DNA of 64,000 nucleotides from assembly GCF_003287285.1 (NCBI RefSeq), contig NZ_QMIG01000024.1, positions 20,398-84,397 on the forward strand, read 5' to 3'. The position numbers and the translations under genes are program-made. The notes beneath the pieces were generated by a model that saw only the letters and a program-made list of their open reading frames with translations, was not told the origin of the DNA and did not search any database. This DNA is from Phytoactinopolyspora halophila. GTDB lineage: Bacteria; Actinomycetota; Actinomycetes; Jiangellales; Jiangellaceae. Positions 45,560 to 54,098 of the stretch are shown in pieces. Each line of letters opens with the position of its first letter. Positions within the stretch are counted from its first letter, which is position 1.

Positions 45560-46012
45560 GTGACCGATGACGCGAACGCATCCGAACAGCAGGGAGCGGG
45601 ACAGCCGAGCGAAGAGGAGCTGCGCGCGTACCTGGAGCAGCTGCGCACCGCACCGGTGGGCCAGGTCATGTCCGATGTCCTCTCCAGCGTCCTCACCGCG
45701 GCTCAGGCCAAGCTCGGACGGCGCGACGCACGGCTGATGATCGACGTGAGTGCCCTCATCTTCGATCAAGCCCGGGCCCAGCTCCCGGAGCAATCCGTGA
45801 CCCAGATCGAGCAGCTGATCAGCCAGCTGCGCCTGGGCCAGGTGCAAGCCGAGCAGAACGTGGCTCAAAAGGGTGAAGACGAGCCCAACGATCTCGCGGA
45901 AACGCCCGCTCCGCCGCGGGAGCCGAGCACGTCCAGCTCGTCGCCGGAGCCCCCGCAGCAACAGCAGTCGCGATCCTCGCAGGCGTCCAAGCTCTGGGTG
46001 CCTGGTCGCTGA
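45560..46012 (+). CDS. DUF1844 protein
   Basis: 150 residues from the GTG at 45560. The helical core EEELRAYLEQLRTAPVGQVM through AKLGRRDARLMIDVSALIFD is the DUF1844 signature; the C-terminal 50 residues are low-complexity Pro/Ser/Gln. It is soluble, with no signal. There is no good Shine-Dalgarno, but 'tatcct' lies about 8-9 nt upstream as a possible -10, so a leaderless mRNA is plausible. Found beside infC or ruvC in other actinobacteria; function unknown. The frame is open far upstream, but that part is antisense to ruvC. Confidence 0.85.
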   Translation: MTDDANASEQQGAGQPSEEELRAYLEQLRTAPVGQVMSDVLSSVLTAAQAKLGRRDARLMIDVSALIFDQARAQLPEQSVTQIEQLISQLRLGQVQAEQNVAQKGEDEPNDLAETPAPPREPSTSSSSPEPPQQQQSRSSQASKLWVPGR

Positions 46013-46068
46013 TCGCGGCGGGCTCCTCGCCGCTCGGGGCTGCGCCGGGCCCGACGCGGATCACGCGG

Positions 46069-46830
46069 TCAGCCAACCGCTTCCAGGACCTCGTCGGACA
46101 CGTCGAAGTTGGAGAACACGTTCTGGACGTCGTCGCAGTCTTCGAGCGTCTCGATCAGGCGGAAGATCTTCTTTGCGCCATCTTCGTCGAGAGGGACGGT
46201 CACCGACGGGACGAACGACACCTCCGCGGACTCGTAATCCAGCCCGGCGGCCTGGATGGCGCTGCGGACGTCGACGAGCTCGCCGGCCTCGCATCGGATC
46301 TCGAACGACTCCCCGATGTCCTCGACCTCCTCGGCACCGGCGTCAAGCACCACTTCGAGTAGCTCGTCCTCGGTCAGCGTCCGATCACCCTGCTGATGGG
46401 GAACGATGATCACGCCCTTGCGCTCGAACAGGTACGACACCGACCCGGGATCGGCCATGGACCCACCATTGCGGGTCATCGCGTTGCGTACATCCGATGC
46501 CGCGCGGTTCTTGTTGTCGGTGAGGCACTCGATCAGCACCGCAACACCATTGGATCCGTACCCCTCGTACAAGATCGTTTGATAATCCGATGCCCCGCCG
46601 TCGGCGCCCGCACCTCGCTTGACGGCGCGCTCGATGTTGTCGTTCGGCACCGACGACTTCTTGGCCTTCTGGATGGCGTCGTACAGGGTGGGGTTGGCCG
46701 CCGGATCTCCTCCACCCGTACGCGCGGCCACCTCGATGTTCTTAATTAGCTTCGCGAAGAGCTTGCCACGCCGGGCGTCGACGACGGCCTTCTTGTGCTT
46801 GGTGGTCGCCCACTTCGAGTGGCCGGACAT
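46069..46830 (-). CDS. YebC/PmpR-family protein (TACO1-like)
   Basis: 253 residues starting [20 protein letters not shown], the invariant opening of the family. [34 protein letters not shown] and [20 protein letters not shown] follow; the C-terminal acidic half is also typical. Members act as transcription regulators or, more recently, in translation of difficult stretches such as polyproline. The frame is open to 46983, but the extension overlaps pdxT. It starts 4 bp after pdxT and converges on the DUF1844 gene. Confidence 0.95.
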   Translation of the reverse strand: MSGHSKWATTKHKKAVVDARRGKLFAKLIKNIEVAARTGGGDPAANPTLYDAIQKAKKSSVPNDNIERAVKRGAGADGGASDYQTILYEGYGSNGVAVLIECLTDNKNRAASDVRNAMTRNGGSMADPGSVSYLFERKGVIIVPHQQGDRTLTEDELLEVVLDAGAEEVEDIGESFEIRCEAGELVDVRSAIQAAGLDYESAEVSFVPSVTVPLDEDGAKKIFRLIETLEDCDDVQNVFSNFDVSDEVLEAVG

Positions 46831-46834
46831 AGGC

Positions 46835-47479
46835 TCAAGCCTCCTTGACGATCTCGAGGAAGTGCGCATGGATGCGGGCGTCAGCGGTGAGCTCTGGATG
46901 AAACGACGTCGCGAGCAGCCGTCCCGCTCGTACCGCCACGATTCTACCGGTGACGGCCTCGGAATCGGGTGCGTGTGCGACACCGCGGCCGGTGGCCCGG
47001 CCGGCGACGCGCGCGAGCACCTCTACCCGCTCGCCGACGCCCTCGACCCAAGGCGCCCGGATGAAGACCGCACGCATCGGCGGCTCACCAAGCACCGGGA
47101 AGTCCAGCTCGGCCTCGAACGAGTCGACCTGGCGGCCGAACGCGTTCCGCCGTACCGTGATGTCCAGCCCGCCGATCGTCTCCTGCCCGGGCGCGGCCTC
47201 TTCCAGCCGATCGGCCAGCATGATCATGCCGGCACAGGAGCCGTACGCGGGAAGGCCGTCGTGAATGTGCTTGCGCAACGGTTCGAGCAATCCGAACGAT
47301 CGCGCCAAGCGCCACATGGTGGTCGACTCCCCGCCCGGGATGATCAAGCCGTCGACGCCATCGAGCTCCTCCGACGTGCGCACGGGCGCGCCACGCGCGC
47401 CCAGCGTCTCGAGGATTGCGAGATGTTCGCGCACATCCCCCTGCAGCGCCAGGACCCCGATGGTCGGTCCGGTCGTCAT
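46835..47479 (-). CDS. pdxT: Pyridoxal 5'-phosphate synthase glutaminase subunit PdxT
   Basis: 214 residues. It releases ammonia from glutamine for Pdx[21 protein letters not shown] opens the protein, [16 protein letters not shown] is the oxyanion region, the nucleophilic Cys is in [10 protein letters not shown], and the His-Glu dyad is in [11 protein letters not shown]. PdxS is encoded 2 kb upstream on the same strand, with a NUDIX gene and an opposite-strand gene between. A 16-bp palindrome lies just upstream (47507-47522). Confidence 0.96.
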   Translation of the reverse strand: MTTGPTIGVLALQGDVREHLAILETLGARGAPVRTSEELDGVDGLIIPGGESTTMWRLARSFGLLEPLRKHIHDGLPAYGSCAGMIMLADRLEEAAPGQETIGGLDITVRRNAFGRQVDSFEAELDFPVLGEPPMRAVFIRAPWVEGVGERVEVLARVAGRATGRGVAHAPDSEAVTGRIVAVRAGRLLATSFHPELTADARIHAHFLEIVKEA

Positions 47480-47785
47480 GGTGGTGTCATACTCCGATCC
47501 AGGTGATGATCACGTGTGATCACAGCCGTGCGCGCGAGTGTGCGAGGCGGCTGCCAGCATGCCCCCCGAGCTGCCCGCGGGGCCGTTTTGCGCCCTTATC
47601 AACCGTAACCTCTGGCTGGTCAGGACACCGCACGGCCTCCATTGCCAGCTGCGGAGCCCGGCAGTGATCGAACGTGTAACAATGTGGCCTGCATCACACC
47701 CTTGCGCCGGGGAAGGGAGATAGACTCCCAAACCACGAAACGATAGTTTCATTCACTACGTTCACCCTTTCCGAGGAGAGCACCT
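47480..47785. other. Divergent intergenic region pdxT / threonine-synthase-like gene
   Basis: 306 bp with no gene. It contains the palindrome at 47507-47522, a second short inverted repeat gaaac-gata-gtttc at 47737-47750 close to the threonine-synthase-like gene, and a gaggag ribosome site before its ATG. The rest shows nothing I can support. Confidence 0.6.
47507..47522. promoter_or_regulatory. Palindrome upstream of pdxT
   Basis: tgatcac-gt-gtgatca is a perfect inverted repeat of 7-bp arms, 28-43 bp before the pdxT start. Its size and position fit a repressor or activator site; no binding protein is evident. Confidence 0.5.
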
Positions 47786-48907
47786 ATGGGTCACGTCTCG
47801 CCTGCCCTCGATCCCTACTCCTCCGAGCTGCCCGCCAGCGGCCCATACGTGACCCTCGGCGAGGGCAACACGCCGACACTGCCGCTGGAGCGGCTCGCGG
47901 GCGAGCTCGGCATCGGTCAGATCGCTGCCAAGCTGGAGTCCGTCAACCCGACCGGCGCATACAGTGATCGGGCCGCCGCCCTGACCATGACCATGGCTCG
48001 CCAGCAAGATTATCGGGGATGGATCGTCACCACGTCCGGAAACGCCGGACTGTCCATGGCCGCCTACGGCGCCCGCGCCGGCCTGCCTGGCGTCGTCTTG
48101 CTGGAAGACCCCGTGCCAGAGGAGAAAGTATCCGCGTGCATGGGCTACTCCGCCGAGGTCCAGCTCGTACACGGCGTCATCGAAGGCGACGAATCCCGCA
48201 GCAATCTCATCTGGCTCTACGACGAAGTGCGGGCGGCCGCCGAGCGATACAACCTGTTCATCGCCACCCCGAACCACCTGTTCAATCCGGAGGGGATCCG
48301 CGCGCTCGACACCATCGGCTACGAGATCGCCGAACAACTCCCCTCCGCCACGCACGTGTACGTCCCCACAGGTAGCGGCGCGCTGATCGTCGCCATCGGG
48401 CGCGCACTCGCCCAGCGCGGCCTGACGCCCAAACTCGTCGCCGCCCAACCCGCCGGATGTGCGCCCATCGCTCGCTATCTCGTGGACCATGTCGCCACGC
48501 CGGAGATCGAGCGCTGTTACAGCCACACGTCGGCATTGCAGCAAGCCCGGCCCGCCGACGGTTACGCTGCTGCCGACGCCGTCACCGCTTCCGGTGGGTG
48601 GGGCACGATGATCAGCGACCAGGCGATCCTGACCGCGCAGCGCCGGCTCGTCGCCGCCGAAGGTCTCTTCGTCGAACCGGCCGCAGCGGCCGGTCTCGCC
48701 GCGCTCATGACCGACATCGCCGCCGAGCGCATCGATCAGGACGCTCATCCCGTCATCGTGCTGACGAGTGCCGGCTGGAAGGATCTCGCGAACGGCACGC
48801 TCGACGCCACGCCGGTGGACACCATCGACGTCGACGACATCCCGGCCACGGTGAACGACTGGGCCGCGATGCTTGACGGCACCAAGCAGTCCACGGCTCC
48901 GGCCTAG
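47786..48907 (+). CDS. Threonine synthase-like fold type II PLP protein lacking the Schiff-base lysine
   Basis: 373 residues. The fold is clear: VTLGEGNTPTLPLERLAGEL, then the lysine loop, VTTSGNAGLSMAAYGARAGL (PLP-binding Asn), LFNPEGIRALDTIGYEIAEQ, the phosphate loop VPTGSGALIVAIGRAL and SAGWKDL near the end. Threonine synthases read NPTGSFKDR or NPTGSYKDR; here it is NPTGAYSDR, with Ser60 (codon AGT at 47963-47965) in place of the lysine that binds PLP. The frame is intact and well ribosome-sited. It therefore cannot work by the normal mechanism. It lies between pdxT and NUDIX-pdxS on the opposite strand, so a PLP-sensing or scaffolding role is conceivable but unproven. Confidence 0.8.
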   Translation: MGHVSPALDPYSSELPASGPYVTLGEGNTPTLPLERLAGELGIGQIAAKLESVNPTGAYSDRAAALTMTMARQQDYRGWIVTTSGNAGLSMAAYGARAGLPGVVLLEDPVPEEKVSACMGYSAEVQLVHGVIEGDESRSNLIWLYDEVRAAAERYNLFIATPNHLFNPEGIRALDTIGYEIAEQLPSATHVYVPTGSGALIVAIGRALAQRGLTPKLVAAQPAGCAPIARYLVDHVATPEIERCYSHTSALQQARPADGYAAADAVTASGGWGTMISDQAILTAQRRLVAAEGLFVEPAAAAGLAALMTDIAAERIDQDAHPVIVLTSAGWKDLANGTLDATPVDTIDVDDIPATVNDWAAMLDGTKQSTAPA

Positions 48908-49452
48908 CCGATACGACGCACGTATCCGTCCCATCCCCGGGCCAGCACATCGTCGACGATCTCGGCAAGCGCCGCCGGATAGATCGTCTCCGAGGTGGCC
49001 GACAGCTCGTCGCGATCCCACCATTGCAGGTCCGACATGGACGCGCGTTCGACCGCCGTCCAGCCGTCCATGCGTACCGCCGTCTCCCCAGCACCGAGCG
49101 CGGCGAAGAACAGCACCTCGTGCTGGCGGCACTCGCGGCCGAAGTAGCGGAACTCGACGCTACGCGCCGCCACCGGCCCGACGATCTCCTGCGGATCCAG
49201 CCGCAGGCCGGTCTCCTCGAACAACTCACGCACGGCGCACGCGCGCTCGGATTCGCCCGTATCGAGTCCGCCGCCGGGTGTGAACCACCACGTACGATCC
49301 GGCTCGTCGACGTCGAACCCCTGGAGCAGGAGAACTCGGCCGATCCCGTCGACGACGATCACCCGTGCCGCGCGGCGCACCCAGAGGCCGTCGACGTCTT
49401 GCTCCCAATCGGCGAAGACATCGTCGGCGTCAACGGACACCATGCGCGCCAC
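48904..49452 (-). CDS. NUDIX hydrolase
   Basis: 182 residues. The NUDIX box is GGLDTGESERACAVRELFEE then TGL, complete with the metal-binding REx2EE. WWFTPGGGLDTGE is characteristic of the broad group that includes putative nucleotide-sugar or oxidised-nucleotide pyrophosphatases. No signal or membrane segment. It lies 39 bp downstream of pdxS and overlaps the convergent threonine-synthase-like gene by 4 bp. Substrate unknown. Confidence 0.9.
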   Translation of the reverse strand: MARMVSVDADDVFADWEQDVDGLWVRRAARVIVVDGIGRVLLLQGFDVDEPDRTWWFTPGGGLDTGESERACAVRELFEETGLRLDPQEIVGPVAARSVEFRYFGRECRQHEVLFFAALGAGETAVRMDGWTAVERASMSDLQWWDRDELSATSETIYPAALAEIVDDVLARGWDGYVRRIG

Positions 49453-49491
49453 ATCCGATCATGCTCGGGAACGGCCGCGAGCCTCTCGCCG

Positions 49492-50472
49492 TCACCAGCC
49501 CCGTTCGGCCAGGCGGTGCGGCTCGGGCATCTCCTCGACGTTGAGCCCGACCATGGCATCGCCCAGGCCGCGGGAAACCTTGCCGATCACGTCGGGATCG
49601 TCGTAGAAGGTCGTGGCCTTGACGATCGCCTCGGCCCGCCGGGCAGGATCGCCGGATTTGAAGATGCCCGACCCGACGAACACGCCCTCGGCACCGAGCT
49701 GCATCATCATCGCGGCGTCCGCCGGTGTGGCGATGCCCCCTGCCGTGAACAGCACGACGGGCAGCTTGCCGAGCTCGGCAACCTCGCGCACGAGCTCGTA
49801 GGGCGCCTGTAGCTCCTTCGCCGCGACGTAGAGCTCGTCGGCCGGCAACGTCCGCAGCCGGTTGATCTCGGCACGGATCTGACGCATGTGTGTGGTGGCG
49901 TTGGACACGTCACCCGTCCCTGCTTCACCCTTCGAGCGGATCATCGCCGCGCCCTCGGTGATCCGGCGCAGCGCCTCGCCCAGGTTGGTGGCCCCGCACA
50001 CGAAGGGGACCGTGAACTGCCACTTGTCGACGTGGTTGGCGTAGTCGGCCGGGGTCAAGACTTCGGACTCGTCGATGTAGTCCACCCCGAGGCTCTGCAG
50101 CACCTGAGCCTCGACGAAGTGCCCGATCCGGGCCTTGGCCATGACCGGGATGGAGACGGCGTCGATGATCCCGTCGATCAGGTCGGGATCACTCATCCGG
50201 GCAACGCCACCGTGCGCGCGTATGTCTGCCGGCACCCGCTCGAGTGCCATCACAGCGACCGCTCCGGCATCTTCGGCGATCTTGGCCTGTTCTGCGGTGA
50301 CGACATCCATGATCACGCCACCTTTGAGCATCTCGGCCATGCCACGCTTCACGCGCGCCGTGCCGGTCTCGGTGCTCACCGGGCTGGACGCGGACTGCGA
50401 CGTGGATTGCGTCTGATCCGACACGGGCTCGAACCTCTTCTGTGTCGTCGGGTTGATGCGGTCAGTACCCAT
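49492..50472 (-). CDS. pdxS: Pyridoxal 5'-phosphate synthase subunit PdxS
   Basis: 326 residues. It builds PLP from ribose-5-phosphate, glyceraldehyde-3-phosphate and PdxT-derived ammonia. The core [40 protein letters not shown], the active-site lysine in [19 protein letters not shown] and [20 protein letters not shown] are all intact. About 40 N-terminal residues ([15 protein letters not shown]) are an unconserved extension, so a start nearer 50430 is possible; the ATG at 50472 is the longest supported. Confidence 0.96.
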   Translation of the reverse strand: MGTDRINPTTQKRFEPVSDQTQSTSQSASSPVSTETGTARVKRGMAEMLKGGVIMDVVTAEQAKIAEDAGAVAVMALERVPADIRAHGGVARMSDPDLIDGIIDAVSIPVMAKARIGHFVEAQVLQSLGVDYIDESEVLTPADYANHVDKWQFTVPFVCGATNLGEALRRITEGAAMIRSKGEAGTGDVSNATTHMRQIRAEINRLRTLPADELYVAAKELQAPYELVREVAELGKLPVVLFTAGGIATPADAAMMMQLGAEGVFVGSGIFKSGDPARRAEAIVKATTFYDDPDVIGKVSRGLGDAMVGLNVEEMPEPHRLAERGW

Positions 50473-50570
50473 GGTACGTCGTCACCCGCGTTGCCCCCGC
50501 CGGTCCCGATCCCGTTCGGCTCCCGGCGACACGTCCGGATGGCACCTCCGGGCGGCGCGTCACCCGGAGG

Positions 50571-51812
50571 TCACCGCGGCGCCTCCACGAGCCGGATCCC
50601 CAGGAGCGAATCGGCCAGCGCGGCGATTGACGACGGCGCCGACGGCTCCTCTCCCCCGTTCGCGAGGGTCTCGTCCACCCAGCGGTCCACGGCGCGTGAC
50701 GCCCCGGCCGTGTCAAGGTCGTCGGCCAGGCGCTGCCGGACCTCCTCGACGACGGGCCGGGCGTCCGGGCCGGCGGGCGCCGCGACCGCCGCTCGCCAGC
50801 GCGCCAGCTGCTCTCCCGCCGAGCGCAGCAAGCCCTCGCTCCATTCCCGGTCCGAGCGGTAATGCTGGGTGTACAGCGCGAGGCGGACCGCCCCGGGCTC
50901 CGCATCGCCGAGCCGCAATGACTCCGCGAATACCAGGTTGCCCAGCGACTTCGACATCTTGCTGCCCTCGTATCCCACCATGCCCGCGTGCGCGTACAGA
51001 TGCGCGAAGGGCTGGTCACTGGAGAGGACGTGCGCCCCGGATGCGCACATCTCGTGATGCGGAAAGATCAAGTCGCTGCCACCGCCCTGCACATCGAAGC
51101 CGGCTCCCAGCTCGTCGAGCGCGATCGCCGTGCATTCGATGTGCCAGCCGGGGCGTCCAGCGCCGAACGGGCTCTCCCACGCCGGCTCCCCAGGGCGTGC
51201 CTTCCGCCACAGCAGGCAGTCCAGCGGATCCTTCTTGCCGGTGCGCTCCGGGTCGCCACCGCGCTCGGCGAACAGCTCGCGCATCGTCGCCGCGTCGAGC
51301 CCGGACAGGAAACCGAACCGCGAATCGGCCCGCACGGAGAAGTACAGGTCACCCTCGACCTCGTAGACGGCACCGGTATCTCGGAGCCGACCGATGACGT
51401 CGATGATCTGCGGTATCGCGTCGACGGCGCTCACGAAACGATCCGGCGGAAGCACCCGCAACCAGGCCATGTCCTGCCGGAAGAGCTCGGTCTGCTCCGC
51501 CGCGAGCTGTGCCCAGTCCTGTCCGGTGCTCTCGGCCCGTTCGAGCAGCGGATCATCGATGTCGGTCACGTTCTGTACGTACCGGACGTCGTGGCCGGCA
51601 TCCCGCCAGGCACGGTTCAGCACGTCGAACGCTACGTACGTGGCGGCGTGCCCCAGATGCGTGGCGTCGTACGGTGTGATTCCGCACACGTACATCGACG
51701 CTCGCGTCCCGGAGGCAGCCACCCTGGTCTCGCCGGAGGCGGTGTCCCGGAGCCAGACCGGCGCACCTGTTCCGGGCAACGGGCGTTGGTCAGGAACGGC
51801 CCAGGCATGCAT
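50571..51812 (-). CDS. mshC: L-cysteine:1D-myo-inositol 2-amino-2-deoxy-glucopyranoside ligase (mycothiol synthesis)
   Basis: 413 residues, a class I cysteinyl-tRNA-synthetase-like enzyme. [20 protein letters not shown] holds a zinc Cys and the HxGH-like motif, [20 protein letters not shown] follows, and [12 protein letters not shown] is KMSKS. The absence of the anticodon-binding domain and the length distinguish MshC from CysS. It adds cysteine to GlcN-inositol in mycothiol biosynthesis, an actinobacterial hallmark. It is the last gene of the cluster phosphatase-DUF3090-SCO1664-mshC, 19 bp after its neighbour. Confidence 0.95.
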   Translation of the reverse strand: MHAWAVPDQRPLPGTGAPVWLRDTASGETRVAASGTRASMYVCGITPYDATHLGHAATYVAFDVLNRAWRDAGHDVRYVQNVTDIDDPLLERAESTGQDWAQLAAEQTELFRQDMAWLRVLPPDRFVSAVDAIPQIIDVIGRLRDTGAVYEVEGDLYFSVRADSRFGFLSGLDAATMRELFAERGGDPERTGKKDPLDCLLWRKARPGEPAWESPFGAGRPGWHIECTAIALDELGAGFDVQGGGSDLIFPHHEMCASGAHVLSSDQPFAHLYAHAGMVGYEGSKMSKSLGNLVFAESLRLGDAEPGAVRLALYTQHYRSDREWSEGLLRSAGEQLARWRAAVAAPAGPDARPVVEEVRQRLADDLDTAGASRAVDRWVDETLANGGEEPSAPSSIAALADSLLGIRLVEAPR

Positions 51813-51830
51813 AAGTGCGACCCTAAAGGT

Positions 51831-52628
51831 TCAGAACGGCGGCCATGGCACCGGCATCCGCCCTTCGGGCACCGGCATGCGTCCGTCCTGCAATAACGCC
51901 GACACCCGTTCGTCCATGGCGATCAGCTCGGTTTCGGTGAGCAGCTCGGCGAGCTGGGAGCCCAGCTCGCCTCCCAGCATCGCCCGGATCCGTTCCAACT
52001 CGTCCCGCTCGGCCGCGTCCAGCGCGGTGCCTGCCCATCCCCACAGGACCGTCCGGAGCTTTGGCTCGGCATGACACGACACGCCGTGATCGATCCCGAC
52101 GATCGTGGCCATGTGCTCGGCCACCCCGCGGTCTCCCGTGAGAATGTGCCCACCTTTGCGGTCGGCATTGTTGATCACCACATCGAAGAGGGCCAGCCGC
52201 CGCAGCTCGGGACGGTCGGCGTGCACGAGCACGACGGGCGAGCCATCGCCGTCGATACCCTCGAGGACGGGAATGGTTCCCGACGGAACGTCGTCGGGTG
52301 CCACCACGTCGACCCAGCCGGGGGTCCCGGGCTGCTCAAGCCACACTTGACACATGCCGGCGCCCGCCGGGCCGTCAGTACGCAACACGGTCGGGGGCAC
52401 AACGTGCCACCCCGCTGCCTCGGAGACCAGATAGGACGCGACCTCACGCGCCGCGAGGCTCCCGTCCGGGAAATCCCACAGTGGACGCTCGCCCGTGATC
52501 GGCTTGTACACGCACGTGACGCGCTGCTCGCCATGGGCGACGTGCCCGATGAAGGTGGCGTTTGAGGCGACGGCGAGACGCCCGTTAACGGCGAGCTCGC
52601 CGTGGGCGAGCAGCCCCAGAAGATCCAC
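51831..52628 (-). CDS. SCO1664-family protein (PI3/4-kinase-like fold)
   Basis: 265 residues from the GTG at 52628, which has a gaggag ribosome site 5-6 nt upstream; the frame extends to 52715 but overlaps DUF3090. Segments FDVVINNADRKGGHIL and IVGIDHGVSCH resemble the catalytic and metal loops of PI3/4-kinase/HipA-type folds. SNATFIGHV and the Lys in VYKPITGERPLWDF look like the nucleotide site. It is conserved beside mshC in actinobacteria; function unknown. The C-terminus carries a small repeat (RMPVPEGRMPVPWPPF). Confidence 0.88.
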   Translation of the reverse strand: MDLLGLLAHGELAVNGRLAVASNATFIGHVAHGEQRVTCVYKPITGERPLWDFPDGSLAAREVASYLVSEAAGWHVVPPTVLRTDGPAGAGMCQVWLEQPGTPGWVDVVAPDDVPSGTIPVLEGIDGDGSPVVLVHADRPELRRLALFDVVINNADRKGGHILTGDRGVAEHMATIVGIDHGVSCHAEPKLRTVLWGWAGTALDAAERDELERIRAMLGGELGSQLAELLTETELIAMDERVSALLQDGRMPVPEGRMPVPWPPF

Positions 52629-52636
52629 GGCGCTCC

Positions 52637-53206
52637 TCAGCCCTGCCGGCGATATCCATTGGCTCGCGGACAGATGTGGCCCTCCGCTTCCAGGGCGAGC
52701 CCGCAAAAGGGGCACGGTGGCCGGCCCGCTGCCACGACCGCTTGTGCGCGCCGCGCGAACGAGCGCGCCTCGGCGGCGGTCAGCTTCACCAGGAACACAT
52801 CCCTGGTGGATTCTTCGGGGTCGTCGGGCGGCTCCTCGTCCTCGGTACCGGGCTCGCCCGCCGCGTATGCGGTGATGACGACGCGCTGGGTGTCACCTTC
52901 CCACGCCAGGGTGAGCGTGCCGACCCGGAACTCTTCGACGATGGGCTGTTCGAGCGGGTCGAGATCTTCCTCACTCACGTCTTCGACCACCGGAATCTCG
53001 GTCTGGCCCTCGGTACGCTGGACGATCTCGTCGAGCATCGCGTCGACCCGTTCGGCCAGCACCGATACCTGCTCCTTCTCCAGGACGACACTGGCGAGCC
53101 GGCGGTCCTCGCGAGCCTGGAGGAAGAACGTACGATCTCCAGGTTCTCCCACCGTGCCGACGACGAACCTGTCCGGCGAGTCGAATCGGAACACCTGCAC
53201 AGCCAC
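52637..53206 (-). CDS. DUF3090 protein
   Basis: 189 residues from the GTG at 53206, which has AAGGTGA 8 nt upstream. VFRFDSPDRFVVGTVGEPGD and TFFLQAREDRRLASVVLEKE are the family signature. The middle is acidic, and the C-terminus CPFCGLALEAEGHICPR is a zinc-ribbon-like knuckle. Always next to SCO1664-family and MSMEG_4193-type genes in actinobacteria. Biochemical function unknown. Longer in-frame starts to 53299 overlap the phosphatase gene. Confidence 0.9.
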   Translation of the reverse strand: MAVQVFRFDSPDRFVVGTVGEPGDRTFFLQAREDRRLASVVLEKEQVSVLAERVDAMLDEIVQRTEGQTEIPVVEDVSEEDLDPLEQPIVEEFRVGTLTLAWEGDTQRVVITAYAAGEPGTEDEEPPDDPEESTRDVFLVKLTAAEARSFARRAQAVVAAGRPPCPFCGLALEAEGHICPRANGYRRQG

Positions 53207-53216
53207 GATGCTCACC

Positions 53217-53894
53217 TTAACGTGCACCGCCGCCGACGACGGCATCGCTGGAACGTGCCGTTCGCCGACGCTGCGCCTTCCACAAACCACGCAGGTCACC
53301 GCCGGTGTCGTTGAGGCGGAGCAGGAATGGCCGTCGTTCAGTGTATGAGATGGCGGTGACCGAGGCGGGATCGATCACGATTCGCTGGAACTGGTCGAGA
53401 TGCAAGCCCAACGCATCGGCCACGATCGCCTTGAGCACATCACCGTGTGACACCGCCGCCCAGACGGCGTTGCGCCCAGACGCCGCGGCGACCTCGGCGT
53501 CGTGTTCGCGCACCGCTTCCACCGCCCGGGCTTGCATGGCGCGCAAGGATTCACCGCCGGGGAAACTCGCTCCCGACGGGTGATCTTGCACCACGCGCCA
53601 CAGCTTCAGCCGCCGCAAGTCCGACAGCGAGCGCCCCGTCCACTCGCCGTAGTCGCATTCGAGCAGGCGCTCGTCCAGCTGCACGTCCGCATCCAGCACA
53701 CGTGCCGTCTGCACGCAGCGATCGAGCGGGCTCGCGACGACGCGGGCAAGCTTCTGCTTGCCCAGCCGCTCCCCCAGCTGCGAGATCTGGTCCTCGCCGG
53801 TGGCGTCCAAGGCGATCCCCGGCGAACGTCCGGCCAGCATTCCCGACGTGTTCGCCGCCGTCTGGCCATGGCGAACAAGCAACACAACAGGCAC
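53217..53894 (-). CDS. Histidine phosphatase, MSMEG_4193-like phosphomutase family
   Basis: 225 residues. The catalytic RHG is in VLLVRHGQTAANTSGMLAGR, the acid/base region is LLECDYGEWTGRSLSDLRRL, and the second His is in WAAVSHGDVLKAIVADALGL. The GTG at 53894 gives MPVVLLVRHGQ. It heads the four-gene mshC cluster, 10 bp before DUF3090. Substrate unknown; the constant linkage to mshC makes a mycothiol or inositol-phosphate connection attractive but unproven. Confidence 0.9.
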   Translation of the reverse strand: MPVVLLVRHGQTAANTSGMLAGRSPGIALDATGEDQISQLGERLGKQKLARVVASPLDRCVQTARVLDADVQLDERLLECDYGEWTGRSLSDLRRLKLWRVVQDHPSGASFPGGESLRAMQARAVEAVREHDAEVAAASGRNAVWAAVSHGDVLKAIVADALGLHLDQFQRIVIDPASVTAISYTERRPFLLRLNDTGGDLRGLWKAQRRRTARSSDAVVGGGAR

Positions 53895-54098
53895 GCTTCG
53901 AGCCTAACCATCCCATTCCACCTAGGACTCCCCACGTGTCCCCACCTGCCCGGGCATGACCCCGCTTTCCTGCCACCTTTCCTGCCACTCCGCCACCCGC
54001 TCGCACGCTTCGCGCCGTCTTCGCAGGTGCCGCGACATGCCGCGAATCGGGTGATTCTGTAGTATTGACGCGGCTCGGAAAGGAGTTGGTACGAGCAG

